DNA of 40,587 nucleotides, from NCBI GenBank assembly GCA_020439995.1, contig JAGROY010000117.1:1-40587 (forward strand). Reading direction: 5' to 3'. Each line of letters begins with the position of its first letter. Position 1 is the first letter of the stretch. Source of the stretch: Verrucomicrobiia bacterium (GTDB lineage: Bacteria; Verrucomicrobiota; Verrucomicrobiia; Verrucomicrobiales; DEV007). A model generated the notes under the pieces. That model was not told the origin of the DNA. It saw only the letters and a program-made list of their open reading frames with translations, and did no database searches. A program made the position numbers and the translations under genes. This document shows positions 25,212 through 34,655 of the stretch, in pieces.

Positions 25212-26675
25212 ATGAACTCGAGAGCACTCTGTACTGGATACCAGCCGATATTCGGCATGAGCCGCCGCCAAGCCCTCTCGACCTTCGGCATGGGCCTCGG
25301 TGGCCTCGCCTTAAACGGGATGCTTGGGAGGGAAGCACTGGCATCTCGCAGTGGTGGTGAAGTGGGAGGATTGTTAGGCGCACCTCACTTTGCCCCAAAA
25401 GCGAAGCGGGTGATCTACCTGTTCATGAGCGGCGGACCGTCGCAGATGGATACGTTCGATCCTAAGCCGATGCTGAACAAGATGCACGGGCAGGAGCTTC
25501 CTGATGAGGTGCGGAAAGGCCAGCGCCTCACCGGCATGTCGGGAAATCAGGCATCGCTGCCGCTTGCGGGATCACCATTCCAGTTTTCGAAACATGGGCA
25601 GAGCGGCCTCGAATTCAGCGACATCCTGCCATATACCGCGAAAATTGCCGATGACCTCTGCGTCGTCCGCTCGATGTACACGGAGGCGATCAACCACGGG
25701 CCGGCGGTTACTTTTATGCAGACCGGTTCCCAGATTCCCGGGCGCCCGTCGATCGGCGCATGGCTCACCTACGGCTTGGGATCGATGAACGAGAATCTGC
25801 CGTCCTTTGTTGTTCTGTTGACCAAAGGCAAGGGCGGTCAACCGCTGCAATCGCGACTCTGGGGAAGTGGATTTCTTCCATCCGAATACCAAGGGGTGCG
25901 TTTTCGCTCCGGCAAAGATCCGGTCTTATATCTTACGAACCCGGACGGCATCGATTCCACCAGTCGGCGGGCAATGCTCGATCGCTTGCGGGAACTGCAC
26001 GAACTGCAGTTCGCCGACACGCCGGACGCGGCCATTGAAAGCCGTATCTCGCAGTACGAAATGGCTTACCGAATGCAGGCATCCGTGCCCGATGTCACCG
26101 ACATGGCCGATGAGCCCGACTACGTTTTTGATTCCTACGGCAAAGATGCGCGTAATCCCGGAACATATGCCGCCAACTGCCTACTCGCGCGCCGCCTGGC
26201 CGAGCGCGGTGTGCAATTTATCCAGCTCTACCATCCGGGCTGGGATCAACACGGCGGGCTAAAGGGTGGCATTACGACCCAATGCCGCGAAACGGATCAG
26301 GCGAGTGCCGCCCTTGTCAGCGATCTCAAGCAACGCGGAATGCTTGAGGACACGCTCGTAGTCTGGGGAGGCGAATTTGGCCGCACCAACTATTCGCAGG
26401 GAAAACTCGACGGCGACAACTTCGGTCGCGACCACCACCCGCGGTGCTTCTCCACCTGGATGGCGGGCGGCGGAGTCAAAGCGGGCACTGCCTATGGCGA
26501 AACCGATCCGTTTGGCTACAATATCAGCCGAGACGGCGTCCACGTCCACGACTTGCACGCCACGATGATGCACCTGTTAGGGATCGACCATGAACGCCTC
26601 ACGTTCCGCTTTCAGGGCCGCCGCTTCCGCCTCACCGACGTGCATGGTGAAGTGGTCAAAGGCATACTCGCCTGA
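25212..26675 (+). CDS. DUF1501 protein, Tat-exported, alkaline-phosphatase-like fold
   Basis: Partner of the preceding PSD1 protein; the DUF1501 family belongs to the alkaline phosphatase/sulfatase-like group. The ATG at 25212 (one base after the upstream stop) gives 487 residues; earlier in-frame starts lie inside the upstream gene and are rejected. A twin-arginine signal (SRRQALSTFGMGLGGLAL) is visible near the N-terminus, which suggests a folded, possibly metal-loaded, periplasmic protein. Family motifs include VIYLFMSGGPSQMDTFDPKP, VQFIQLYHPGWDQHGG, VVWGGEFGRT and GRDHHPRCFSTWMAGGGV, containing the Asp and His residues that may bind metal. Substrate is unknown. Confidence 0.93.
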   Translation: MNSRALCTGYQPIFGMSRRQALSTFGMGLGGLALNGMLGREALASRSGGEVGGLLGAPHFAPKAKRVIYLFMSGGPSQMDTFDPKPMLNKMHGQELPDEVRKGQRLTGMSGNQASLPLAGSPFQFSKHGQSGLEFSDILPYTAKIADDLCVVRSMYTEAINHGPAVTFMQTGSQIPGRPSIGAWLTYGLGSMNENLPSFVVLLTKGKGGQPLQSRLWGSGFLPSEYQGVRFRSGKDPVLYLTNPDGIDSTSRRAMLDRLRELHELQFADTPDAAIESRISQYEMAYRMQASVPDVTDMADEPDYVFDSYGKDARNPGTYAANCLLARRLAERGVQFIQLYHPGWDQHGGLKGGITTQCRETDQASAALVSDLKQRGMLEDTLVVWGGEFGRTNYSQGKLDGDNFGRDHHPRCFSTWMAGGGVKAGTAYGETDPFGYNISRDGVHVHDLHATMMHLLGIDHERLTFRFQGRRFRLTDVHGEVVKGILA

Positions 26676-26741
26676 ATGGTCAGCGAGGCAAATGAGATTC
26701 GCATCACCAAAAAGATGCCCCCTCTCCTTTTGTTTGCGAGT

Positions 26742-27503
26742 TTACTGAATTCTCGAATAGTCCGTTGCCTTCATGTAGGTCGACTCAGGTGCCTTGGCCA
26801 ATTTTCCAACACCTGATTCCTTCGCTGCTTTTTGCCATTCAGGATCGGCCCCGAATGCCTTCCACGATGCCTTTGCTGCTTCGCTGTTGTCGTGGCGGAT
26901 GATGTAAATCAACGTATCCTTTGAGTCCGGCTCATCACTGGGGTGCCAGTAGCCTACCGACTTCATTCCATGGCGGGCAAAGATCTTGATCGTATGATCG
27001 CGAAACCGCGCATCGAGCTTCTCAAGCTTCCCCTCCGCCGCCTTGTAGATTCTCAGTTCGAAAACACCGGAGTCGCCTGTGGCTCCATTTTCCCATGTCG
27101 TCGAGTAATCCGCTGCATCCATGTAGACCGATTCCGGTGCCTTAGCGAGAATCTGCCCGTCTTTCTGGGAATCCTCGGCTACTTTCTTCCATTCAGGATC
27201 GGATACGAATGCTTTCCAGGACTCCTTCGCAGCATCCCGGCTCTTGTGTTTGATGATGTAAATCAATGTGTTCTTCGATTTTTCCTCGTCGGTAGGCACC
27301 CAGTAGCCAACCGATTCAATTCCATGTTTTTCAAAGAGCTTGAGGGTGTGGTCGCGAAAGCGGGCATTAAGCGCGTCCAGCTTTCCTTCGTTCGTAGTGT
27401 AAGTACGCAGCTCGAACACATCGGCGAGCGATGGCGTGGCAATGGCAACAATGGCAGCGCAACCGAGCAAAGCGGCGGCAATCAGGTGGAATATGGTTCT
27501 CAT
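26742..27503 (-). CDS. exported tandem NIPSNAP-family protein
   Basis: A 253-residue protein from the ATG at 27503; the open frame extends upstream to 27698, but that sequence overlaps the SGNH gene antisense and has no signal peptide. A signal peptide (LIAAALLGCAAIVAIATPSLA) is followed by two ferredoxin-like NIPSNAP repeats. The first begins DVFELRTYTTNEGKLDALNA and the second VFELRIYKAAEGKLEKLDAR; both contain a HGxxSVGYW and a TLIYIIxH motif and end with AKAPESxYM. NIPSNAP proteins are dimeric alpha/beta-barrel-type folds whose bacterial substrates are unknown. The tandem arrangement could make a pseudo-dimer in one chain. Confidence 0.9.
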   Translation of the reverse strand: MRTIFHLIAAALLGCAAIVAIATPSLADVFELRTYTTNEGKLDALNARFRDHTLKLFEKHGIESVGYWVPTDEEKSKNTLIYIIKHKSRDAAKESWKAFVSDPEWKKVAEDSQKDGQILAKAPESVYMDAADYSTTWENGATGDSGVFELRIYKAAEGKLEKLDARFRDHTIKIFARHGMKSVGYWHPSDEPDSKDTLIYIIRHDNSEAAKASWKAFGADPEWQKAAKESGVGKLAKAPESTYMKATDYSRIQ

Positions 27504-27604
27504 GAGGTAGAGGGTTTCAGGTGAAATTCTTGAGTGGCGGGAATCCTTTTGGCAGCCGGGAGCCATTGTCGAGCCCCGACTCAACATTGGAAGCATCTTC
27601 GAAG

Positions 27605-28399
27605 TCACCGGGGCCACCGGCTGCTCACTTCCTGCAGCCAGTTGCGGGCAATCAACTCGTGCCCCTGCGGCAGTGGGTGCACACCGTCCCACAGCCAATG
27701 CTCCGGGCTCACTCTAGCAGCCGCCACGTCAAAGATTTCCTGCGTTTTCACGTGAACCGCATCGAACTCCGTGGCGAGCCGCTCCACGATACCACTCATT
27801 TTGTCGATTTCTTCGCGCCATTTCTTCCACTGCTCCTCATCTTTGAGCCTGCCCGATGGAAGCACAAAGGGATCGAGCAGCACCAGTCGCAGTTCCGCAT
27901 TGGCCTCACGACTTTTGCCAAGAATCCTGCGGTAGGTGCCCTCATACGACCCCGTGCCTCCTCCCCTGCTCACATGGTTGACACCGATCAGAATGCTTAG
28001 AAGGTCAGGCTTCATGTCGACCGCATCCTTCTGCCAGCGTGCTTGAAGATCGTCCACGGTGTTCCCGCTGATTCCGCGATTGTAAAAATCCAGCTCTACT
28101 TCCGGCATATCGACGCCCAGCCTTGCAGCGATCAGATAAACGTAGCTGTGGCCAAGGTAGTGATTGCGATCCTTTTCATTGCGCCCCCAGTTCATGTCAG
28201 TGATCGAGTCGCCCAGGAAAACCAGGCGGCTCCCCGTAGGGAAGGACGGCAACTGATAGCCGTAGCCCTTCACACCCGATGGGTGAGGGCGCTCGTCTGG
28301 CAGCCGTGTTGAAACGGGTGACTGCGCATGGGAGCCCACAGCTACCGTGCCGGCACCTGTGGCGGCAACTTTCAGGAATCGTCGTCTATTGAATCTCAT
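27605..28399 (-). CDS. SGNH/GDSL hydrolase, Tat-exported
   Basis: A 264-residue esterase-type hydrolase. The ATG at 28399 is chosen because it opens a twin-arginine signal (RRRFLKVAATGAGTVAVGSH); the longer frame to 28885 is antisense to the methyltransferase gene. The catalytic blocks are complete: G63-D64-S65 (FLGDSITDMNWG) with the serine nucleophile, the block-II glycine in NRGISGNTVDDL, N141 in IGVNHVSRG, and D238-x2-H241 (WDGVHPLPQG) completing the triad. The family deacetylates or de-esterifies carbohydrates and lipids; the close relatives are rhamnogalacturonan-acetylesterase-like. It lies 101 bases upstream of the NIPSNAP gene on the same strand. Confidence 0.93.
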   Translation of the reverse strand: MRFNRRRFLKVAATGAGTVAVGSHAQSPVSTRLPDERPHPSGVKGYGYQLPSFPTGSRLVFLGDSITDMNWGRNEKDRNHYLGHSYVYLIAARLGVDMPEVELDFYNRGISGNTVDDLQARWQKDAVDMKPDLLSILIGVNHVSRGGGTGSYEGTYRRILGKSREANAELRLVLLDPFVLPSGRLKDEEQWKKWREEIDKMSGIVERLATEFDAVHVKTQEIFDVAAARVSPEHWLWDGVHPLPQGHELIARNWLQEVSSRWPR

Positions 28400-28483
28400 A
28401 TCCCGCAATACACCCGATCTCCGGCAGCGATGCGAGATGGAATTCTGCTGGTCGCCCCGGAATGCATTGCGTAGAATGCCTTC

Positions 28484-29284
28484 GTGCACGAGAAGCCAAT
28501 AGACGTAACGGCCTACAACCGCCGAATGTGGGATGCTCAAGTCAATGCTGGAAACCGCTGGACCCTTCCCGTCGATAGTGAAACCATTCTGAATGCCCGC
28601 ACTGGCAATTTCTCGATTGTCGTCACACCATCCCGCCCTGTTCCGGGGAGTTGGTTTCCACCACTGCCTAACTGTGACGTTCTCTGCCTGGCCGGCGGCG
28701 GTGGCCAACAAGGTGCCGTCCTTGCCGCTGCTGGCGCGAACGTCACGGTGTTCGACAATTCGCCCGGCCAACTGGCGCAAGAACGCCTGGTAGCGGACCG
28801 CGAAAATCTGAACATTGCGACCGTGCTGGGCGATATGTGTGATCTCAGTTGCTTCGAACCTGAGTCTTTCGACTTCATTCTGCACCCGTGCTCAAATTGC
28901 TTCGTCCCAGATGTGCGACCGGTCTGGAATGAAGCCTACCGGGTGCTGCGAATTGGCGGCACACTGGTGTCAGGTTTCTGCAACCCAGTCCGCTACATTT
29001 TCGACGAAATGTTACACGAAAGGGGCGAACTAACAGTGCGTCATCAAATTCCCTACTCGGATCTTACCAGCATCTCTGACGAAGAGTTCTCACGCTACGC
29101 AGCGATGAACGAGCCAGCTGCTTTCGGACATTCACTCGATGATCAACTCGGCGGCCAGATCGATGCAGGTTTCTCCATCACCGGATTCTATGAGGACGAT
29201 TGGGGGCCTGACTCCGATGAGATCCTCGCGCGCTACATCAAGACGTTTGTCGCAACAAAGGCAACAAAGCTTTGCCGCTCGTAG
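28484..29284 (+). CDS. class I SAM-dependent methyltransferase
   Basis: A soluble 266-residue methyltransferase. Motif I of the Rossmann fold is [20 protein letters not shown], followed by ANVTVFDNS with the acidic residue that binds SAM ribose. GDMCDLSCF and [13 protein letters not shown] match the later motifs, and [19 protein letters not shown] is the post-II helix-strand of UbiE-like enzymes. The acceptor cannot be read from the sequence. The start is a GTG at 28484, 84 bases from the divergent SGNH gene. Its stop is only three bases from the convergent CotH gene stop. Not Tat- or Sec-exported. Confidence 0.9.
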   Translation: MHEKPIDVTAYNRRMWDAQVNAGNRWTLPVDSETILNARTGNFSIVVTPSRPVPGSWFPPLPNCDVLCLAGGGGQQGAVLAAAGANVTVFDNSPGQLAQERLVADRENLNIATVLGDMCDLSCFEPESFDFILHPCSNCFVPDVRPVWNEAYRVLRIGGTLVSGFCNPVRYIFDEMLHERGELTVRHQIPYSDLTSISDEEFSRYAAMNEPAAFGHSLDDQLGGQIDAGFSITGFYEDDWGPDSDEILARYIKTFVATKATKLCRS

Positions 29285-29287
29285 ATT

Positions 29288-32200
29288 TCACTCCACCGGC
29301 TCGAATCGGAAACGAAAGTGCAAAGTTGGCTCCGTCACTGGAGCGCGTCCTATCTCCCACAGACGGTGCACTATTCCCGGTCGGGATGATTCCGGAACCC
29401 ATTCGTCATCAAGGTCGATTTCGGCAGCACCAATGTCCGTCCAACTGGTTAGGTCATTGGAAAACTGCGGAATCGAGATGACTTCATCGGCGCTGACTGC
29501 CATGCGCAGGCCAAGCCAGATCCGTTGACCCGATGCCACGGCTTCAGACTGGATAGATGCGACGCTCGTTGCATCTGCCAGGTGCGGATCCAAGCCTGCC
29601 GCGTACTCGCCCAGATTCGCCAGACCGTCGCCGTCAGGGTCGGCCCCATCACCAGAAGCCGCTGCGTCTTCCTGTTCTTCCGACGAAAAGTGGAATTCCC
29701 GCCAGCTTGCATATGTCTGCGAATCGTCCGCTGCGGGCGATCCTCCAGGCGCAGCGCTGGCACGCCATGCTGCAGGTTCGATCGCAGTGCCATTGCCTGC
29801 CCTTGATCGCAGTGTCAGGGCGTACCCTTCGCCATCTGCGAGACGCGGCCACTCGCCACCGTCGTTGTAAGTTAAGTCGACGATAGTCACACCAACGGCA
29901 TCGGCCAGGCGCAGCCGTTCCCCAGAGTTCGCCAGATTTCCCTGATATGCGCCTGCGGGAATGATCGCACCACCGTAGCGAAGACCAAACGCGTCAAGAT
30001 CGCTAACGATAACCAGCGATGCGCCAGGTTGCAAAACGGTTGCCACTGGAAAAGTGAAAGTAATCCCTTCGGTGAAAATCGCACCACCCAGATCGATGCG
30101 CGAGCCACTGGAATTGCGGATCTCAACAAACTCGAACTGGTCCTGATCGGTGAAACCAGCGGCGATCTCTGCTTCCGTCGGCGGTGCCGGGTGATACATC
30201 AACTCTGAGATGACCGTGTTGTCAGCCGCGGCAGGGAGGATTCCCACTTGAAATGTGGCAACACTGAGCGCCGACCACTCGCTGCCCTGTCGCACACGTG
30301 CGCTGACCGTAATGACGCCATCGGGCAACGGAACACTGCTGTTCGCAGCTGCCAGCTCCGCCGTCGCGCTTGCGGCATTTCCGCTGCCACGGGGATCAGT
30401 GCCATCGATGGTAAAATAAAGGGAACCTGCGGAGCTGCGGAATCGGAGGCCAAATCCTGGAGCCACGGGGCCTCCCGGCTGGACAAATTCCGGGGCATCG
30501 GTCTCGGGAAACCAGTCAACCGCTCGCAGTTGTTCGATCACAATCTTGTTGCGGGCGTTGAGCCAGCTGCGAGTAGTGTTCAGGGTGGTCAGCCAGTTCG
30601 ACCGCGTCAGCGGATTGTTCTCACTGCCCAGCCAGCCCCAGCGCGCAGACTCGGCAATGATCGCCTGATCGATCTGGTCAGCGCGAAAATTGAGCACTTT
30701 GTTAGCGTTCCCGCCAGTCAGCAGTCCATCGTTGAAAAACAACTGCTGCACTCGGTTGATGAAGCGCTCGCGATAGATGGCATTGGACATCAGCTGCTCA
30801 TGCAGCCAGTGGGGATTGAATTGACTGGCGCTACTGCCAGTAGTGAACGGTGAGACCATGTTTGTTTCGCCAGTATCGAGGGAATGTTCTGAGTCGTGCT
30901 CGAAGTACTTGAAGCCATCCGGATTCTCCCGATTGTAGATCGCGAAAAAATTGTTTGGATTGGGCTGAGTAAAGCGGGATCCAGGGCCGTCTCGATCGCC
31001 CGTGTGGTAGGTGAGAATCATATAGTCGATGACATTGTCGACATCGAGAAGCCGCTCGTATTCCGGGTTGATCGAGCCATCCGTATTGAGCCCCTGCACC
31101 CTGAAGTAACGCGTATCTGAGGCAAATCCAGAAGTCGCCTCCTGCCACAGGTGGTTGAAAGCATCGCGGTTGCCATCCGTAGTAGATCCGTATTTGCTTG
31201 GCACATCGTAGTCCTCCTTGTTGCCGCCGAAGTAGCTTTCGCCGAACGAAGCCTCTGCGCGCTCCTGAGTCTGGAAGAGCCCCCAGTAGATGCCATTGAT
31301 GTAAAGGTGGTAAAACCGGCTGCGGGTGTAGGGATGGCCCATTTTTCCCTGCATGTCCCGGGAGAATACATCGCGAAGAAACAGATTCCTGGTGTCACCT
31401 TGAAATCCCCACGAGTAATTCTGCGAGGTGCGCAGGTCGATATTGTCAAAGGTCTCCACACCTTCGTCGCCGAACAGGGGATAGTGGAGCTTAGCGTCGC
31501 CGTATTCGCTGCGGAAGAAAAGCCGGAACGCGTGCTTCGGATTTCCCGTCGTCCTGCTGAAGCCGCCGCGGATGCGAATGCCGGCGTCGATTTGAAAGCC
31601 CTTCGTGCCGTCTGGATTGAGGAGTTCAAGCGATGTCGGACGTTCCCAGTTTCTGCCACCATTCCCCGGGTTCGTGTAGATTCCGCGCGCTGGATCAAAG
31701 AGATTCTCCAGTGGCGTGACTACCGAGAATGTGGGAACACTGCGCAGCGCAGCGATCACCTCGGCGGGCTTGTGTACCGTGTCCACCACGCGCTGGCTCA
31801 TGCCGTAGCGCATCGCCTGATTGTTTACGGCACCATCTTCCGGCCAGCCCGGTGGGACTTCATGATCTGGAGACTGACGCAGCACGTCATCCAGAAACAA
31901 GTAGGTGTGTGTGTCAACATTAGAGGGCACGAGCCCATCCATGAACGCCGCAGCACGCAGTACCGTGGTTTTTGAAATAGTCAGAGCACCCGTGTAGAGA
32001 GTTCCACTGGCCGCAGTGGGATCGGAGCCATCGGTAGTGTAACGGATCTCTGCACCCTCAGTGCCTGAAGTAATTTCAAGAATAAAGGGATCCGTGAAGA
32101 ATCCCCTGTCCACGGTGAACTTGGTATCCCTTACAAACCCATTAAAACTGTCAGCATTGAATGCTCCCGGCGTCGGTGACGAAAGATAGCCGGGATCGCC

Positions 32201-33223
32201 AAGCTCAGCGTCCGTCAGCCGGGCAACTCGCACTTCTGGCATGATGATGAGATCGGAACTGTTGAGACTCGTATTGAGTCCCTGGATCGCCAGCAGATTC
32301 GTGCCCTCATGTAAATCACGGGCAAAACTGGTGATGTCAAAATCGTCAAATACGACCGCTGCGGAGTCATCGTGAAGCCCGGTTGAAAGCGAATCCCAAC
32401 GCAGCGTGGCAGGTGCATTGGCATCCGCCACCCGAACGCCATTGAGGAACGCAGCGAAGCCGTCGTCGTACTTCATCCGCACAGTGAGCGAAACGATTCC
32501 AGAGGTATCGCTCACCTCAAACGGCACCCGCAGGTATACGGAACCATTGGTGTTGTACATCGCATCTTCGAAATCGCCGCCGTCCCCGATCAAAGGCCCG
32601 TAGCCACTGGAACGCTCGTAGCCAACACCAGTAGTCACCGCGTTCCAGGCACCCTCGTCGAATCCGGGCTGCGTCCAGTTTAATCCAATATCCGAAGTCG
32701 GAACCCATGCGCGACCGGGCCGACCGCTTGCCAGCAATGTGGTCTCGACACGCAAGCCGGACTGTCCAACGCCAAACGAAACGTCTTCGTATTGCTGAAT
32801 CCCAGCCAGGTCAAACTCGGAGAGAATCGTCCCGTCCTCGGAACGCAGGCCGACATAGGCCCCCTCAGACGGCAGGGTGAAATTCGTGTGCAGTTCGTCA
32901 TTTGGTGCCAATCGGTCTTTGCCGGAAGCAAACACCACTAGAAACGCGTTCGGTGCGAGAGTGATATCCGGGAATGTCCATTTCTGTGGAACTGCTGGAT
33001 CATTCGTGAGCATAAAGCCTTGCAGGGATGCGGCGCTGGCCCCGGTGTTGTAGAGCTCGATCCAGTCCGGGCTATCGCCATCAGCATCGTCCACTGCTTT
33101 GGAATTACTTACCATGAACTCAGTGATGATGACATCGCCCCAAGCCGGAGCAATTGCGACAAACATCATTGGCATCATGACGAGATTCAAAGAGATCCGG
33201 GGACAGGTCATCATCGAGAACAT
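29288..33223 (-). CDS. giant secreted CotH-kinase/lamin-tail protein (1311 aa)
   Basis: Second large CotH protein, a diverged relative of the one at 17422-21873. Signal peptide (LVMMPMMFVAIAPAWG), lamin-tail domain from about 30 (PDWIELYNTGASAASLQGFM, TNFTLPSEGAYVGLRSEDG), beta-sandwich module with DEGAWNAVTTGVGYERSSG, chitobiase-like segment (GAEIRYTTDGSDPTAASG), CotH region about 540-860 (GGFSRTTGNPKHAFRLFFRS, NLFLRDVFSRDMQGKMGHPY, FYHLYINGIYWGLFQTQERA), then KYFEHDSEHSLDTGE. A second chitobiase-like motif (GSLYFTIDGTDPRGSG) follows, then a second lamin-tail domain (DQFEFVEIRNSSGSRIDLGG) and a C-terminal DPDGDGLANLGEYAAGLDP motif. It diverges from the Sel1-like gene. Likely extracellular; kinase activity is only inferred from the family. 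Confidence 0.87.
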   Translation of the reverse strand: MFSMMTCPRISLNLVMMPMMFVAIAPAWGDVIITEFMVSNSKAVDDADGDSPDWIELYNTGASAASLQGFMLTNDPAVPQKWTFPDITLAPNAFLVVFASGKDRLAPNDELHTNFTLPSEGAYVGLRSEDGTILSEFDLAGIQQYEDVSFGVGQSGLRVETTLLASGRPGRAWVPTSDIGLNWTQPGFDEGAWNAVTTGVGYERSSGYGPLIGDGGDFEDAMYNTNGSVYLRVPFEVSDTSGIVSLTVRMKYDDGFAAFLNGVRVADANAPATLRWDSLSTGLHDDSAAVVFDDFDITSFARDLHEGTNLLAIQGLNTSLNSSDLIIMPEVRVARLTDAELGDPGYLSSPTPGAFNADSFNGFVRDTKFTVDRGFFTDPFILEITSGTEGAEIRYTTDGSDPTAASGTLYTGALTISKTTVLRAAAFMDGLVPSNVDTHTYLFLDDVLRQSPDHEVPPGWPEDGAVNNQAMRYGMSQRVVDTVHKPAEVIAALRSVPTFSVVTPLENLFDPARGIYTNPGNGGRNWERPTSLELLNPDGTKGFQIDAGIRIRGGFSRTTGNPKHAFRLFFRSEYGDAKLHYPLFGDEGVETFDNIDLRTSQNYSWGFQGDTRNLFLRDVFSRDMQGKMGHPYTRSRFYHLYINGIYWGLFQTQERAEASFGESYFGGNKEDYDVPSKYGSTTDGNRDAFNHLWQEATSGFASDTRYFRVQGLNTDGSINPEYERLLDVDNVIDYMILTYHTGDRDGPGSRFTQPNPNNFFAIYNRENPDGFKYFEHDSEHSLDTGETNMVSPFTTGSSASQFNPHWLHEQLMSNAIYRERFINRVQQLFFNDGLLTGGNANKVLNFRADQIDQAIIAESARWGWLGSENNPLTRSNWLTTLNTTRSWLNARNKIVIEQLRAVDWFPETDAPEFVQPGGPVAPGFGLRFRSSAGSLYFTIDGTDPRGSGNAASATAELAAANSSVPLPDGVITVSARVRQGSEWSALSVATFQVGILPAAADNTVISELMYHPAPPTEAEIAAGFTDQDQFEFVEIRNSSGSRIDLGGAIFTEGITFTFPVATVLQPGASLVIVSDLDAFGLRYGGAIIPAGAYQGNLANSGERLRLADAVGVTIVDLTYNDGGEWPRLADGEGYALTLRSRAGNGTAIEPAAWRASAAPGGSPAADDSQTYASWREFHFSSEEQEDAAASGDGADPDGDGLANLGEYAAGLDPHLADATSVASIQSEAVASGQRIWLGLRMAVSADEVISIPQFSNDLTSWTDIGAAEIDLDDEWVPESSRPGIVHRLWEIGRAPVTEPTLHFRFRFEPVE

Positions 33224-33367
33224 TTAACACTTGCGAAACAACGCAAACTACCCGGAGTTCAGTGAATCGCAGGTGAAATCTTGGGTTCCCGTGCGTGAAC
33301 TTGAAAAATCACTTCTAATGTTTGCAGGTTGTTCTACGTTTTGCCTCAAACTCTGAATCTATTCGAC

Positions 33368-34129
33368 ATGAAGACGGCACAGTCCGCAATTGAGCAATTT
33401 GAACCCTCCGCTGGCTCGATCGGCAAGCCACAGCGAGGCCGCGTCTTGCTTTCGTTGGCAGGAGCAGTCGCCATTAGTTGCCTGTGGCCGATGTCCCCCT
33501 GCCTCTTTTCTCAGGACACTATCGATCCGACCAGTCCAATCGAACTGGAACCTGACTCCGCCAGACCGTCCACAGCAACCGGCGCCAGCGAAAATGTGGA
33601 CCGCTTTGTCGATGACCTTCTCCTCGATGCAAAACGGTATGCCACGGGAACCGACTATGCCTACAATCCCGTGCGTGCCTTCGAGCTGTATAAAAAAGCA
33701 GCGGAAACGGGCAACGTAACTGCCGTCTATGAAGTGGCGCGCTTCATGATTCTTGGCGAAGGCACCGCCAAAAACGAAGCCAAGGGCTTGGCGATCCTCA
33801 ACGATCTGGCAGCAGTTCTCGTTCAAGGCAAAGGATTTCGACAGGTGAAAGGATTTAATCCAGTTACCAAGGCCCCCTTCAAAGAAGTCAAAGACCTAAA
33901 GCGGTCGACCGCCAATCTCGCCTCATTCAAAACCAAAGGCGGCACACTGATCGAGGGGCCAGAAGTTCTCAGCATTGTCGAATCCGGACCCCGCATGATG
34001 CACAGCACTGGCGTCACTGCATTCACCTGGGAAGAACTCCCCGCCTTCGTTCAACTTCAAGTCGGATACGACAAGGTCAGCAGCTACCTGCAAACCGCCA
34101 TCGAAAAAGCTCTGGCGACGAAGAAATAG
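33368..34129 (+). CDS. exported Sel1-like repeat protein
   Basis: A 253-residue protein from the ATG at 33368; a start 13 codons earlier is possible but adds no recognisable sequence. A hydrophobic export segment (VLLSLAGAVAISCLWPMSPC) sits unusually deep, after about 35 residues. A Sel1-type helix pair follows: NPVRAFELYKKAAETGNVTA, VYEVARFMILGEGTAKNEAK, then GLAILNDLAAVLVQGKGF. The C-terminal third (ELPAFVQLQVGYDKVSSYLQ) is helical and unrecognised. Sel1 repeats are solenoids that bind other proteins. It is divergently transcribed from the second CotH gene across about 144 bases. Confidence 0.75.
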   Translation: MKTAQSAIEQFEPSAGSIGKPQRGRVLLSLAGAVAISCLWPMSPCLFSQDTIDPTSPIELEPDSARPSTATGASENVDRFVDDLLLDAKRYATGTDYAYNPVRAFELYKKAAETGNVTAVYEVARFMILGEGTAKNEAKGLAILNDLAAVLVQGKGFRQVKGFNPVTKAPFKEVKDLKRSTANLASFKTKGGTLIEGPEVLSIVESGPRMMHSTGVTAFTWEELPAFVQLQVGYDKVSSYLQTAIEKALATKK

Positions 34130-34141
34130 GACGGCGGCGGG

Positions 34142-34576
34142 TCAATCGCCTGACAGGGAATTACGATGCTGCCTGGCCGAGTGAATCACCATCAGAGAAC
34201 TTCCTTGAAAGGCCACGAGCCCCAGTGAAATGTTGCGCAGGACACTGTTACTGGCAGAGGGAAAGTAACTGAATGCAACGCTGAACACGAACGCCACGCA
34301 ATAGAGAGACAGCACTATCACGACACCTCTAACAAAGAGGCTGCAATGCTTCCAAAGGGCGGGGTAAAACGAATCGACCGTACCATTCGACCTCCGAAGA
34401 TCGTACGAGACGGCGTGTGCTGCGAGGGAGAACAAAATCACCCCCACAGGAACCGTCATTCCGAACCCGGGAAGTGTAAGCAACAGGGTGATCCTGACGT
34501 CGAACATCATTAAGATATGCACCGTCACCAGAAGGACGAGCACAACCCAGGCCCCGACTTCCAAAACGGTAATCAT
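34142..34576 (-). CDS. small integral membrane protein, unrecognised
   Basis: A 144-residue hydrophobic protein with about four membrane segments: VLEVGAWVVLVLLVTVHILM, LLLTLPGFGMTVPVGVILFS, VVIVLSLYCVAFVFSVAFSY and LGLVAFQGSSLMVIHSA. I choose the ATG at 34576 because GAGG lies five bases upstream on the minus strand and the N-terminus then starts with a helix; the frame is open to 34690 but that would overlap cstA. It follows cstA by 79 bases and may share its transcript. No family is recognised. The stop converges on the Sel1-like gene with a 12-base gap. Confidence 0.6.
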   Translation of the reverse strand: MITVLEVGAWVVLVLLVTVHILMMFDVRITLLLTLPGFGMTVPVGVILFSLAAHAVSYDLRRSNGTVDSFYPALWKHCSLFVRGVVIVLSLYCVAFVFSVAFSYFPSASNSVLRNISLGLVAFQGSSLMVIHSARQHRNSLSGD

Positions 34577-34655
34577 CCGTGCCTCAATCCTTTGCTGGTG
34601 GAAGTCCTTGCGCATCTTTGAAAACCTACAGACAACACTGCCTGATTGCAATCGA

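Noticed and set aside
27504..27698. Upstream extension of the NIPSNAP gene
   Set aside because: It is antisense to the end of the SGNH gene and lacks protein-like character; the ATG at 27503 opens a clean signal peptide.
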